Shown here: piece by piece, positions 1-8,228 of the stretch
How the letters are laid out: every line of letters begins with the position of its first letter
Position numbering within the stretch: position 1 is the stretch's first letter
NCBI RefSeq assembly: GCF_003031265.1
Contig: NZ_CP019966.1
Span: 434,001-498,000 of the forward strand
DNA: 64,000 nt
Reading direction: 5' to 3'
Origin: Rhodopseudomonas palustris
GTDB taxonomy: Bacteria; Pseudomonadota; Alphaproteobacteria; Rhizobiales; Xanthobacteraceae
The notes under the pieces: generated by a model
Database searches by the model: none
What the model saw: only the letters and a program-made list of their open reading frames with translations
Told to the model about the DNA's origin: nothing
Position numbers and translations under genes: made by a program

Positions 1-642
1 TGCGTAAAGCAGCCAGATCACCAGGAAGGTGACGAGACCGGCGATCGCGACGTCCGTGAAGAAATGCCCGCCGAATGCCATCCGCAGGCCGCTGGTGACG
101 GTGCCGAAGGTGAAGGCCGCCGCATAGGCGTAAGGACGCACCGCCGGCGGGGTCAGCGCGGCGGGCGCGAAGGTCCAATAGGCGGTGGCGCCCTCGCCGG
201 AGAAGAACGAGCAGTTCTTCGGGCAGGCGCCGGAATTGTCCCACCACGCCTTGAACTGCCACGGGCCGTTGAATTCGGTCACCGCAGCCGGCCGCGGCCG
301 GCCCCAATGGCTCTTGAAGGTCATGTTGGTGAGGACGCCGGCCGACAGCGTGATGCTGATCAGCAGAAACGCGACCGTGCGGCCCGGCATCACCAGCGGC
401 CGGTCCGGGCGGATCATCTTGTAGACCAGCGCGAAGATCGACGGCGCCGCGATCGCCCAGGCGATCCACATCGCAAAATCGCGGGCGAATTCGAGATCCG
501 GCATCGCGCGCATCGGGAAGGTCTTAGCGGCCGTGTCGTAGAACAGGCCGGCCAGCCACAGGTCGAGGCTCGGAAACAGACCGAACGTCAGCCCGATGCC
601 GGCGAACAGCGCCAGCGCGATGAGAAGTCCGTTGCGGTTCAT
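1..642 (-). CDS. PAP2-family phosphatase, membrane protein (3' end beyond window)
   Basis: Read on the minus strand from ATG at 642 (MNRNGLLIALALFAGIG) and still open at base 1, so the C-terminus is missing. About 214 residues are visible with several hydrophobic segments. Phosphatase motifs of the PAP2/phosphatidic-acid phosphatase superfamily can be read: K-x6-RP (KSHWGRPRP), then NCSFFSGEGA where most members have PSGH, then R-x5-H-x3-D (RMAFGGHFFTD). Members dephosphorylate lipid phosphates such as undecaprenyl-PP or lipid A on the periplasmic face. The Glu in place of the usual motif-2 His is odd for the bulk of the family; it may mark a subfamily. The start overlaps the stop of the upstream membrane-protein gene by 4 bp (ATGA), suggesting translational coupling. 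The exact substrate is unknown. Confidence 0.8.
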   Translation of the reverse strand, partial: MNRNGLLIALALFAGIGLTFGLFPSLDLWLAGLFYDTAAKTFPMRAMPDLEFARDFAMWIAWAIAAPSIFALVYKMIRPDRPLVMPGRTVAFLLISITLSAGVLTNMTFKSHWGRPRPAAVTEFNGPWQFKAWWDNSGACPKNCSFFSGEGATAYWTFAPAALTPPAVRPYAYAAAFTFGTVTSGLRMAFGGHFFTDVAIAGLVTFLVIWLLYA

Positions 643-1139
643 GGGGCGCGGTTTACCGGAGGCGGTGCGGGTTGGGAAGGCGGCAAGGGCGCGCGCCGGC
701 GGGGCGGATCGCGCCAGGCACCGGCGTTGCGGCCGGCGACCAGCCAATACACCATGCCGCCGACGATGCCGGCCCCGGTCATGATTTCGAGGTGGCGGCG
801 GATGATGCCGTCGAAATGCAGGGTCGCCGGATCGAACGGCACCAGACCGAGATAGCATGCGACCCCGACCAGCGCGCCGCCGATCGCATAGGCCAGCGCG
901 CTTCGGATCGAGAACGCCTCGGTGATCAGCATCACCACCAGCGCCGGCAGCAGCGCAAAGCCGGACACGAAGATGAAGCCGAAGCCCATCACGATGTTCA
1001 GCGCATCGGTGTCGATCGGTCCGTCGGCGATCTGGCTGAGCTCCGGAAACAGCAGCATCCCGACCACCACCAGGCCGGCGGCGATCGAGGCGAACAGAAA
1101 GCCGATCGCGATCACGAACAGACGGCCGAGCAATGCCAT
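639..1139 (-). CDS. Hypothetical four-helix membrane protein
   Basis: A 166-residue protein with about four hydrophobic helices (residues about 7-30, 50-72, 80-100 and 120-137) and a proline/arginine-rich C-terminal tail. I do not recognise a named family or catalytic motif. It sits in a tightly packed minus-strand run: its ATG overlaps the stop of the HD-hydrolase gene by one base (TAATG) and its stop overlaps the start of the PAP2 phosphatase (ATGA). The context suggests co-translation with its neighbours, but no function can be assigned. Confidence 0.75.
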   Translation of the reverse strand: MALLGRLFVIAIGFLFASIAAGLVVVGMLLFPELSQIADGPIDTDALNIVMGFGFIFVSGFALLPALVVMLITEAFSIRSALAYAIGGALVGVACYLGLVPFDPATLHFDGIIRRHLEIMTGAGIVGGMVYWLVAGRNAGAWRDPPRRRAPLPPSQPAPPPVNRAP

Positions 1140-1732
1140 TAGTCGAGTGCTCCGGAAGCTTGCTGAGCTGTCATCCGCGCCCTTGTGTTGTTGTCGAGTT
1201 CGGCGCGGATCGCACCGATCAGCGGGTGCACCGCGGTGTGCTTGGTGCCGTAATCGAGATTGAACGCGTAGTCGAAGTCGGCCGGGTTGAGACCCTGCGT
1301 GTGCTGCAGGATGGTTTCCAGCTTATCGAGCCCCTTGGCGAGCCGCCCTTCCGGCGAGGCTCCGGTCTCGTAGTCGTGCCACAGAGCCAGAATCTCGCCG
1401 CGGCGCCGATCATCGAGCGGCTGCGTCAGAGTTTCGATATCGGCGCGCTCACGTGCGGCTCTGTCGTCGCCTTCCACTTGTGCGACCGCCGGCACATCGC
1501 CGTGCAGGGCTTCACCGAGGTCGTGGACGATACAGATCTTCAAGAGGCGCGCGATATCGATATTGCCGAGCCCGTCGGCGAGCAGCATTGCCATCAGGCA
1601 CAGACGCCAAGTGTGTTCGGCGGTGCTCTCGGGGCGGCCGGTGGACGTGTACCCGCTGCGGATCACGCTTTTGAGCCGCTCGGCTTCCCGCAGGAAGGCG
1701 AGCACGCCCTTGATCTCGTCGGCGGGCAGCAT
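1139..1732 (-). CDS. HD-domain phosphohydrolase, YfbR/HDDC2-like 5'-nucleotidase
   Basis: A 197-residue protein with the metal-binding HD signature in order: TAEHTWRL (His), IVHDLGEALHGD (His-Asp) and LAKGLDKLETILQ (Asp). Spacing and length match the YfbR/HDDC2 group, which removes phosphate from deoxynucleoside 5'-monophosphates. The gene begins 3 bp after the rlmN stop and overlaps the next gene by one base, so it is probably in an operon with rlmN. The specific substrate is inferred from the family only. Confidence 0.82.
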   Translation of the reverse strand: MLPADEIKGVLAFLREAERLKSVIRSGYTSTGRPESTAEHTWRLCLMAMLLADGLGNIDIARLLKICIVHDLGEALHGDVPAVAQVEGDDRAARERADIETLTQPLDDRRRGEILALWHDYETGASPEGRLAKGLDKLETILQHTQGLNPADFDYAFNLDYGTKHTAVHPLIGAIRAELDNNTRARMTAQQASGALD

Positions 1733-1735
1733 GGA

Positions 1736-2935
1736 TCAGTCCGTCATCGCCATCGCGCGCAGCGCGTTGCGTTCGCGCACCGACAGCTTTTCGGTCTCGG
1801 ACTTGAGCTGACCGCAGGCGGCCAGAATGTCGCGGCCGCGCGGGGTGCGCACCGGCGACGAGTAGCCGGCGTTGAAGATGTATTCCGAGAACTTCTCGAT
1901 CTGGTCCCAGTCCGAGCACTCGTATTTCGAGCCGGGCCACGGATTGAACGGGATCAGATTGATCTTCGCCGGAATGCCCTTGAGCAGCTGCACCAAGCGA
2001 CGCGCATCGTCGAGCGAGTCGTTGACGCCCTTCAGCATCACATATTCGAAGGTGATGCGGCGGGCGTTGGATGCGCCCGGATAGTCGCGGCAGGCCTGCA
2101 GCAATTCCTTCAGTGCATACTTGCGGTTCAGCGGCACCAGCTCGTCGCGGAGTTCGTCGCGCACCGCGTGCAGCGAGATCGCCAGCATCACGCCGATCTC
2201 GTCGCCGGTGCGCTTGATGTTCGGCACCACGCCGGAGGTCGACAGCGTGATCCGCCGCCGCGAGATGCCGATGCCTTCGTTGTCCGAGACGATCAGCAGC
2301 GCGTCGCGTACCGCGTCGAAATTGTAGAGCGGCTCGCCCATCCCCATCATCACGATGTTGGTGATCAGGCGATTGCCGTTCGGGGTCTCGCGGTCGATCC
2401 AGTCACCGAGCCGGTCGCGCGCCACCATCACCTGGCCGACGATCTCGCCGGCGGTGAGGTTGCGCACCAGGCGCTGGGTGCCGGTGTGGCAGAATGCGCA
2501 ATTCAGGGTGCAGCCGACCTGGCTGGAGACGCACAGCGTGCCGCGGTCGGTCTCCGGGATATAGACGCACTCGACCTCGTGGGCCTTCTGGCCGTCGCCG
2601 CCGCTCGGCAGCCGCAGCAGCCATTTGCGGGTGCCGTCGGCCGAAATCTGCTCGGCCACCACTTCGGGCCGGTCGACCGTGAAATGCTCCGCCAGCGTGG
2701 CCCGCATCTCCTTGGACACATTGGTCATTTCGGAGAAGTCGCGGGCGCCCCGGACATAGATCCAATGCCAGAGCTGCTGCGCCCGCATCTTGCGCTGGGG
2801 CGGCGCCACGCCGACTTCGCCGAGCCGGTCGCACAATTGCGCCCGCGACAGCCCGATCAGCGACGGCTTGGCCGGCGGCACATAGGTTTCCAGCGGGGTC
2901 TTCTCGACCAGGGCCGAGGCGGCAGAAGGCGTCAT
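1736..2935 (-). CDS. rlmN: 23S rRNA/tRNA adenine C2-methyltransferase RlmN
   Basis: Radical-SAM enzyme that methylates C2 of A2503 in 23S rRNA and A37 in tRNAs. The CxxxCxxC cluster motif is in [13 protein letters not shown], preceded by CVSSQ. The second catalytic Cys is near the C-terminus ([11 protein letters not shown]). MGMGEPL, the SAM-binding GEP motif, is also present. I chose ATG at 2935 ([18 protein letters not shown]), giving 399 residues. An open frame extends to 3013, but the extra 26 residues are arginine-rich and look non-coding. It is the first gene of the run rlmN, HD hydrolase, membrane protein, PAP2. Confidence 0.96.
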   Translation of the reverse strand: MTPSAASALVEKTPLETYVPPAKPSLIGLSRAQLCDRLGEVGVAPPQRKMRAQQLWHWIYVRGARDFSEMTNVSKEMRATLAEHFTVDRPEVVAEQISADGTRKWLLRLPSGGDGQKAHEVECVYIPETDRGTLCVSSQVGCTLNCAFCHTGTQRLVRNLTAGEIVGQVMVARDRLGDWIDRETPNGNRLITNIVMMGMGEPLYNFDAVRDALLIVSDNEGIGISRRRITLSTSGVVPNIKRTGDEIGVMLAISLHAVRDELRDELVPLNRKYALKELLQACRDYPGASNARRITFEYVMLKGVNDSLDDARRLVQLLKGIPAKINLIPFNPWPGSKYECSDWDQIEKFSEYIFNAGYSSPVRTPRGRDILAACGQLKSETEKLSVRERNALRAMAMTD

Positions 2936-3120
2936 CGCATCACGTTCAGGTTGGTGGCCGGCCATCCGCGGCGGGCGTGCAGAGCGGGGCACAAGCCGCC
3001 GGTCGCCATGCATATAAGAACCCGCCGCCCGGTTGTCGCCGGCTGGCGGGTCGTCTGTACCGGAATGCTTTACCGAACGGGGCGGCCGGCCTCAATAGCG
3101 GCGGCCCGCGGAGCGGGCTC
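2936..3120. other. Intergenic stretch between rlmN and the ialB-like gene
   Basis: About 185 bp with no convincing gene. It should hold the rlmN promoter and the 3' end of the ialB-like transcript. GC-rich short inverted repeats are present, but I see no clear hairpin followed by a T-run. Confidence 0.4.
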
Positions 3121-3702
3121 TCAGCTGCCGCAGGCCTGCGCCACCTTGTCGAGCGCCTGGGCCAGCCCCTTCAGCGAAAACACGTCGGTGCTGGCGGTTC
3201 CCTTGGCGGAGACGCCCTTGACGGTGATCTCGGCGCCGCGGCGCATCGCCTCGACCAGGCGTTCTTCCTCGGCGGCGTTCTTGATCCAGATGCCGTCGCC
3301 CTGGGTGTACATCGCGAACGAGCTGCCGGCGACCTCGATGGCCGATTCCGAGCCCGGCTTCAGCGGATAGCCGACCATCACCGAGACCTCGTTGACCACC
3401 TTTTCGGACGGCCGGGTCGAGATGAACGCATAGGCCGGATCGCGCGGCCGGTTCGGCGGGGTGGTCTTGGAGGAGGACGGCTTGGCCAGCGCGAAGCACA
3501 CCTTCTTGCCGCCGGGCGCCGCCGTATAGGCGCCCCAGCTGCCGAACTGGCCGATCAGCGTCGGCTCCGCGCCGCCCGAGGCAGCCGCCGGCGTCGCGGC
3601 CGGTTTGCCCTTGGCTTCGCGCGCCACCGCAGCGTTGCCCGCCGCAACCATCAATGAACCCGCCAACGCGGCAATCAGCATTCGCCTCATGATCATGGGC
3701 AA
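3121..3702 (-). CDS. IalB-like (invasion-associated locus B) secreted protein
   Basis: A 193-residue exported protein. The N-terminus is a signal peptide (RRMLIAALAGSLMVAAGNAAVA), then a low-complexity Pro/Ala/Ser linker, then an IalB-type domain with the recognisable features FGSWGAYT, CFALAKP, AYAFISTRP and VSVMVGYPL. IalB was first named in Bartonella. The family is common and functionally poorly defined in Rhizobiales, with a likely periplasmic location. A TTG start at 3702 has the best-spaced Shine-Dalgarno (GAGGGA, 6-nt spacer); ATGs at 3696 and 3690 are alternatives. It appears monocistronic. Confidence 0.8.
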   Translation of the reverse strand: MPMIMRRMLIAALAGSLMVAAGNAAVAREAKGKPAATPAAASGGAEPTLIGQFGSWGAYTAAPGGKKVCFALAKPSSSKTTPPNRPRDPAYAFISTRPSEKVVNEVSVMVGYPLKPGSESAIEVAGSSFAMYTQGDGIWIKNAAEEERLVEAMRRGAEITVKGVSAKGTASTDVFSLKGLAQALDKVAQACGS

Positions 3703-3850
3703 GTCTGGTCCCTCATCATTGTGACTGCAAAATGGCTCGCGGGGGTCCGCTGATCACGACGCCCGGAATAGCCGGGACGGTCGATTCTGGAAAGCCGTCA
3801 GCGGACGTTGCTCACCGCCGATGTGGCCTCGGCATGTAGCTGGCGTACCT

Positions 3851-4687
3851 TCAGGATTTGGTGCGTCCGGCCCGGTGCGCGGCCCATTGCTGATCGCTCC
3901 ATTGCAGCAGGTCCTCGGCGCCTGAGCTGCGCAGATGGGTGCCGCCGTCCTGCACCACCATCTCGCCGGTGATGTAGCCGGCCTGATCGGAGATCAGGAA
4001 GCTCGCCAAGTTAGCAAGCTCGTCGTGGCGGCCGACGCGGCCGAGCGGCACCCGGTCCGCTGGATCGGCGGCGCATCCGTCCGGCCTGAGCTGCGCGGTC
4101 GCACCCGCGGTCGGAAAGGCACCGGGCGCGATCGCCACCAGCCGAATCTGTTTCGGCCCCCACTCCACCGCGAGGCTTTTGGTCATCGCCAGCACCGCCG
4201 ACTTCGCCATCGCGGACGGCACCGTGAAGGCGCGGCCGGTGATCGTCGACGTCGACAGGATGCTGAGCACGACGCCCGCGCGGCCGCCGTCGATCCAGCG
4301 CCGGCCGGCGCCGAGCGTGCAGTACATCGCGCCGTGCAGCGTCGGTGCCAGGATCGCGTCCGCGGCGCGCGCCGACATTCGCTCGGTCTGCGCGATAAAG
4401 GTTGCGGCGGCATTGTTGATCAGCACGTCGAGCGGCGCTGCGCGCCAGATCTCGCCGAGCATGGTTTCGACCGCTTGCGGATCGCGCACGTCGCACACGA
4501 TGGTGTCGACTTGGCTGCCGCGTGACCGGAGTTGCTCCGCGGTCTCGTGCAGCACCTCGGCGCGTCGTCCGCACAGCACCAGCGACGCACCGAGTTCGGC
4601 AAAGCGTGCCGCCATCGCAGCACCGAGTCCGGAACCACCGCCGGTAATCAGAATCCGTTTGTTCGCGAGCAGACCGGCCTCGAACAT
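3851..4687 (-). CDS. Short-chain dehydrogenase, 2,4-dienoyl-CoA reductase-like
   Basis: A 278-residue SDR. The N-terminus has the Rossmann motif TGGGSGLG, followed by LINNAAATF (NNAG equivalent). The segment FTVPSAMAKSAVLAMTKSLAVEWG and the C-terminal region ELANLASFL...GYITG...DGG closely follow mitochondrial/peroxisomal 2,4-dienoyl-CoA reductases, which use NADPH to help degrade unsaturated fatty acids. As in that group, the classical YxxxK is not kept (SAMAK). The upstream Tyr those enzymes use also appears to be replaced (STSTITG). ATG at 4687 has a strong Shine-Dalgarno (AAGGAGG). Monocistronic and divergent from the next gene. Confidence 0.78.
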   Translation of the reverse strand: MFEAGLLANKRILITGGGSGLGAAMAARFAELGASLVLCGRRAEVLHETAEQLRSRGSQVDTIVCDVRDPQAVETMLGEIWRAAPLDVLINNAAATFIAQTERMSARAADAILAPTLHGAMYCTLGAGRRWIDGGRAGVVLSILSTSTITGRAFTVPSAMAKSAVLAMTKSLAVEWGPKQIRLVAIAPGAFPTAGATAQLRPDGCAADPADRVPLGRVGRHDELANLASFLISDQAGYITGEMVVQDGGTHLRSSGAEDLLQWSDQQWAAHRAGRTKS

Positions 4688-4744
4688 CGCGCGCCTCCTT
4701 GATTAACCGCGAAGCGGAATTCGTGCGGAATTAGTCCCGCATGA

Positions 4745-4835
4745 AGCGTCATGCCCGGACTTGATCCGGGCATCCATCATCTTTCGAGAACGGATGGATT
4801 GCCGGGTCAAGCCCGGCAATGACGATACGGCTGGG
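4745..4835. repeat. Bradyrhizobiaceae-type palindromic intergenic repeat
   Basis: Two adjacent hairpins form the element: ATGCCCGGA...TCCGGGCAT at about 4750-4773, and TTGCCGGG...CCCGGCAA at about 4798-4821. The outer ends read GTCAT...ATGAC. The same architecture recurs at 33936-34027 and, more loosely, near 45687-45796, so it is a dispersed repeat rather than gene-specific structure. It lies between divergently oriented genes. Confidence 0.7.
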
Positions 4836-4918
4836 CGCGCGGGCCGAATCCGATTGTCCCTCGCGTGCAAATCCGGCAGAACGGCAGGCAATCACAAACC
4901 TCGCACCTGGGTGGATAC

Positions 4919-5893
4919 ATGAAGGCCATTCTCTGCCAGCAATATTGCGGTCCCGACGATCTCGTTTACGCCGACGTGCCCGATCCGGTCGCCGGCCCCG
5001 GTGAAGCGGTGATCGCGATCAAGGCGGCGGCGCTGAATTTCTTCGACATCCTGATGATCCAGGGCAAGTACCAGATTAAGCCGCCGTTCCCGTTCTCGCC
5101 GGGCGCGGAAGTCGCGGGCGTGATCGAAAGCGTCGGCGAAGGCGTCACCGATCTCAAGGTCGGCGATCGCGTGGTGGCGTCGTGCGGTCACAATGGTGCG
5201 CGCGAGAAGATCGCGCTGCCGGCGCAGATGATCGTCAAGATTCCCGACAATCTCGATTTCGATCGCGCTGCCGGCATCATCATCATCTACGGCACCGCGC
5301 TGCATGCGTTGGAAGACCGCGCCAGCCCGAAACCGGGTGAGACGCTCGCGGTGCTCGGCGCCGCCGGCGGCACCGGCCTTGCGGCGTGTGAGCTCGGCAA
5401 GCTGATGGGTCTCAAAGTGATCGCCTGCGCCTCGTCGGAGGAGAAGCTGGCGTTCGCCAAGCAGCACGGCGCCGAGCTGACGCTGAACTACGCGACCGAA
5501 GATCTGAAAGAGGGTCTGAAGAAGCTGACCGGCGGCAAGGGCGTCGACATCATCTTCGATCCGGTCGGGGGGACGTACGCCGAGGCCGCGTTGCGCTCGA
5601 TCGCCTGGGAGGGCCGCTTCCTGGTGATCGGCTTTGCGGCCGGCGACATTCCGAAGATGCCGCTCAACCTCGCGCTACTGAAGGGCTGCGATATTCGCGG
5701 CGTGTTCTGGGGCGCGTGGACGCGGCTCAACCCGGAGAAGAACCGCGCCAATCTCGAGAAGCTGGTGCAGTGGGCGGCCGAGGGCAAGATCTCCTCGCAC
5801 GTCGATCGCACCTTCCCGCTCGCCCAAACCGCCGACGCCCTGAAGGTGCTCGCCGGCCGCCAGGCGATGGGCAAGGTGATCCTGCATCCGTGA
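4919..5893 (+). CDS. NADPH:quinone oxidoreductase-like zinc-free MDR enzyme
   Basis: A 324-residue medium-chain dehydrogenase/reductase. The GroES-like half holds AALNFFDILMIQGKYQ and PFSPGAEVAGVI. The nucleotide-binding half has the motif GAAGGTGLAACELGKLMG. Cysteine and histidine zinc ligands are absent, as expected for the quinone oxidoreductase/enoyl reductase branch, so it is probably a cytosolic NADPH-dependent reductase of quinones or enals. I chose ATG at 4919 (MKAILCQQYCGPDD); the open frame runs upstream to 4865, but those residues do not fit the family. The gene ends at a long hairpin shared with the convergent downstream gene. Confidence 0.88.
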   Translation: MKAILCQQYCGPDDLVYADVPDPVAGPGEAVIAIKAAALNFFDILMIQGKYQIKPPFPFSPGAEVAGVIESVGEGVTDLKVGDRVVASCGHNGAREKIALPAQMIVKIPDNLDFDRAAGIIIIYGTALHALEDRASPKPGETLAVLGAAGGTGLAACELGKLMGLKVIACASSEEKLAFAKQHGAELTLNYATEDLKEGLKKLTGGKGVDIIFDPVGGTYAEAALRSIAWEGRFLVIGFAAGDIPKMPLNLALLKGCDIRGVFWGAWTRLNPEKNRANLEKLVQWAAEGKISSHVDRTFPLAQTADALKVLAGRQAMGKVILHP

Positions 5894-5903
5894 GAATGCT
5901 GTA

Positions 5904-5945
5904 TCGAAGGGTGGGTTACGCGTTGCGCGCTAACCCACCCTTCGA
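5904..5945. terminator. Bidirectional hairpin between convergent genes
   Basis: A perfect 15-bp inverted repeat, TCGAAGGGTGGGTTA at 5904-5918 with its complement at 5931-5945, around a 12-nt loop. It fills the gap between the plus-strand quinone reductase and the minus-strand desaturase-like gene. It lacks a T-run and is of a type repeated in related genomes, so it may be a REP-like element that also acts as a transcript end. Confidence 0.65.
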
Positions 5946-5954
5946 TTGACCGCG

Positions 5955-8090
5955 TTACGCCGGTATCAACTCCGGCCTCGTAGCCGCGGCTGGCTCGCTG
6001 GCGACCGGTCGCGTGCGCGCCAGCAGCCCAGGTAACAACGCTTCGGCGGCTTCGGCGCCCGATATCACCACGGCCTCGATGCCCGCGCCGATATTGCCGC
6101 CGCCGGCGATGACCAGATTACACAGCGGCGATTTCGAGCCTTTGAGCTGGCCGGCGCGCGACATGCCGTAGATCGACCCGAAGCTGGCTCCATCGTAGCG
6201 CGCGTAGGTCACCGGGCTGGCGTCGGTGCGGTACACGATGTGCTGCGACAGGTTCGGGATCACGGTTTCGGCCGCCGCGATCATGCGGTCGCCGAGTTCC
6301 TGCTTGCGGCACAGATAAGCCTCCGACCGCCGCCAGGATTTCCAATCGTGTTCGGGCTCTGGCGGAAACCAGCTTCTCGCCTCCTCGTGCGGCACCAGAT
6401 GAATCAGCGACAGGATCGAGTGCCCGGCCGGCGCGGCCGTCGGGTCGAGCTTCGACATCATCGCCAGCCCGATCCGCATCGGCGCGTGCAGATGCACCGA
6501 CGGGCGGATGTCCGGCACGCAGTCGAGCCCGAGATGCACGCTGAAGCAGGAATTCGCCGGCGCCGCCTCGGTGATCCAGCGGCGGGCGTCTCGTGGCAGC
6601 GCCTCGGCCGGGACCAGGTCGAGCAGTGTGTGCTTCAAGTCCGCGTTGGAGATCACCGCGCGGGCCCGCACTGCCCTGCCGTTGCCGAGCACCACGCCGG
6701 CAGCCGCGTTGTTCTCGGTCAGGATGCGCGCCACCGGCGTCTTGAGCTTCACCTCGCCGCCGCGCGCCTCGATCGCCGCGACCAATGCGTCGGAGACCAC
6801 GGTCGAGCCGCCGCGCGGATAGTAGCCGCCGTGGAAGTAATAGCCGAAGATCGGCACCATCCGGGCGCAGGTCGGCGGCTCGCTGCCGTCGCCGATATAG
6901 CCGGCAAGGCCGTTGATGAACGCCACCGCCGCGGGATCCTGGACATGCGTCGCGACCAGGTCGGCGAACGGCCGGTTCATCCAGCGATAGGCGTGCGGGT
7001 GATTGCGCGGAAACGCCAACAGCTCATCGATGCTCGACGGCATCCCGGGTACGCCGCCGCGGCCGGCAGCGGTCGCGAACATGTCGTCGAAGATCGCCTT
7101 GATCTCGTCGAACAGCGCCGCGAGGCCGGCTGCGCTGCTGGGAAATCGCTCGCCGAGCAGCCTGACGTAGTCGCGCCAGTCCGGCGGCACGTCGATCGCA
7201 CCGGCCTCAGTGTGGAAACTGTGCGTGACCCGCTCCCAAATGATGCGGTCGGCGACGCCGAGGCGCTGCAGCAGCGTGGCGAAGGGCCCGCCCGGCTGCA
7301 CGCCGGAGAAATCGTGCGGGCCGGCGTCGAACCGGTACAGCACCGGCCGGCCCTGATGATGCGCCTTGCGCAAATAAGTGTGGCAATAGCCGCCGGCGAC
7401 GACGTGCTGCTCGAACACTTGAACTTTCAGTCCGGCGTTGGCGAGCAGCGCCGCCGCCGTCAGGCCGCCGATGCCTGATCCGATGATGACGACGTCGCAG
7501 TCCTGCCCCTCGGACGGCGTGAACGACGGTGCCGGCCAGCGGTAGCTTTCCCGCGATGCCGCCATCCGGTTCAAGATCAGGTGAATGGCCAGCTTCGGTC
7601 CGAAGATCGAGATTACCGCGCCGACGCTGACGATCGCGGTGATCACCTCGCCCGGCGCGGCGACATAGCGGCAGGCGGCGATCGCGGCGAACAGCACCGC
7701 CCAGAGACCGGTGATCGCGGCATTGACCAGGAAGAACTGCGGCGTCTCGGCGTTGTCCGGATGGGCAGCACGCGAATAGTCGGACGTCCACGGCCGTCGG
7801 GCCGCCAGGCTGAGCGCGCTGACCACTGCCAGCCCCGCAAACGACAGCCAGAGTGCGTTGGCGGCCGCGGTCGCCGGATCGATCAGGTGCAGGGCCGCGA
7901 GGCCCGCAAAAAGCACCAGGCCGCCGGCTTCGAGCACGAACAGCTCGCGCCGATAGGCCCGCCAGGCATTGCCCGCGAGCGACAGTGCGAGGCCTGACCA
8001 CATCGCCATGGCTGGCTGATGCAGCGCCAGCAACGCCCAGAACACCGCAAACGGAACCAGAACCAGTTTCACCGTCAGGAAGGTCTTCAT
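5955..8090 (-). CDS. Membrane-anchored phytoene desaturase / retinol saturase-like FAD oxidoreductase
   Basis: A 711-residue protein from ATG at 8090 (MKTFLTVKLVLVPFAVF). Residues about 1-185 form a hydrophobic domain with roughly five or six helices. After a linker comes an FAD/NAD(P)-binding domain beginning VVIIGSGIGGLTAAALL, followed by EQHVVAGGYCHTY. The C-terminus carries GGGNIGAGIEAVVISG, the FAD-contacting motif of the CrtI/CrtISO/retinol saturase amine-oxidase clan. Such enzymes desaturate, saturate or isomerise polyene lipids; the substrate here is not known. An N-terminal membrane domain fused to the flavoprotein is unusual for CrtI. It is divergent from a TetR regulator with an arrayed operator between them, so it is probably that regulator's target. 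Confidence 0.75.
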   Translation of the reverse strand: MKTFLTVKLVLVPFAVFWALLALHQPAMAMWSGLALSLAGNAWRAYRRELFVLEAGGLVLFAGLAALHLIDPATAAANALWLSFAGLAVVSALSLAARRPWTSDYSRAAHPDNAETPQFFLVNAAITGLWAVLFAAIAACRYVAAPGEVITAIVSVGAVISIFGPKLAIHLILNRMAASRESYRWPAPSFTPSEGQDCDVVIIGSGIGGLTAAALLANAGLKVQVFEQHVVAGGYCHTYLRKAHHQGRPVLYRFDAGPHDFSGVQPGGPFATLLQRLGVADRIIWERVTHSFHTEAGAIDVPPDWRDYVRLLGERFPSSAAGLAALFDEIKAIFDDMFATAAGRGGVPGMPSSIDELLAFPRNHPHAYRWMNRPFADLVATHVQDPAAVAFINGLAGYIGDGSEPPTCARMVPIFGYYFHGGYYPRGGSTVVSDALVAAIEARGGEVKLKTPVARILTENNAAAGVVLGNGRAVRARAVISNADLKHTLLDLVPAEALPRDARRWITEAAPANSCFSVHLGLDCVPDIRPSVHLHAPMRIGLAMMSKLDPTAAPAGHSILSLIHLVPHEEARSWFPPEPEHDWKSWRRSEAYLCRKQELGDRMIAAAETVIPNLSQHIVYRTDASPVTYARYDGASFGSIYGMSRAGQLKGSKSPLCNLVIAGGGNIGAGIEAVVISGAEAAEALLPGLLARTRPVASEPAAATRPELIPA

Positions 8091-8145
8091 GCTGCCTCCG
8101 GGCTCAGGTCCGCCAAACACCGGCTTTGACGTCGGCCCTGCTTGC

Positions 8146-8193
8146 GGTACCATTGGGTACCAGAACTTATCACATCTGGTACCGTTTGGTACC
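8146..8193. promoter_or_regulatory. Four-part GGTACC operator between desaturase-like gene and TetR gene
   Basis: GGTACC occurs at 8146-8151, 8156-8161, 8178-8183 and 8188-8193. Members of a pair start exactly 10 bp apart, and the pairs are 32 bp apart. The two pairs are inverted copies of one another: reading pair 1 on the minus strand gives TCTGGTACCCAATGGTACCG, against TCTGGTACCGTTTGGTACCG for pair 2. The whole array is 36 bp upstream of the tetR ATG and 56 bp upstream of the desaturase ATG, a natural place for a TetR dimer-of-dimers to repress both. That the adjacent TetR protein binds here is inference. Confidence 0.75.
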
Positions 8194-8228
8194 GGAAACT
8201 GTGCGCCAATTGGATCGATCGCTAAGCC

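Noticed and set aside
1133..3370. 745-residue plus-strand open frame over the HD hydrolase and rlmN genes
   Set aside because: Antisense to two recognised genes, low-complexity His/Arg/Asp composition.
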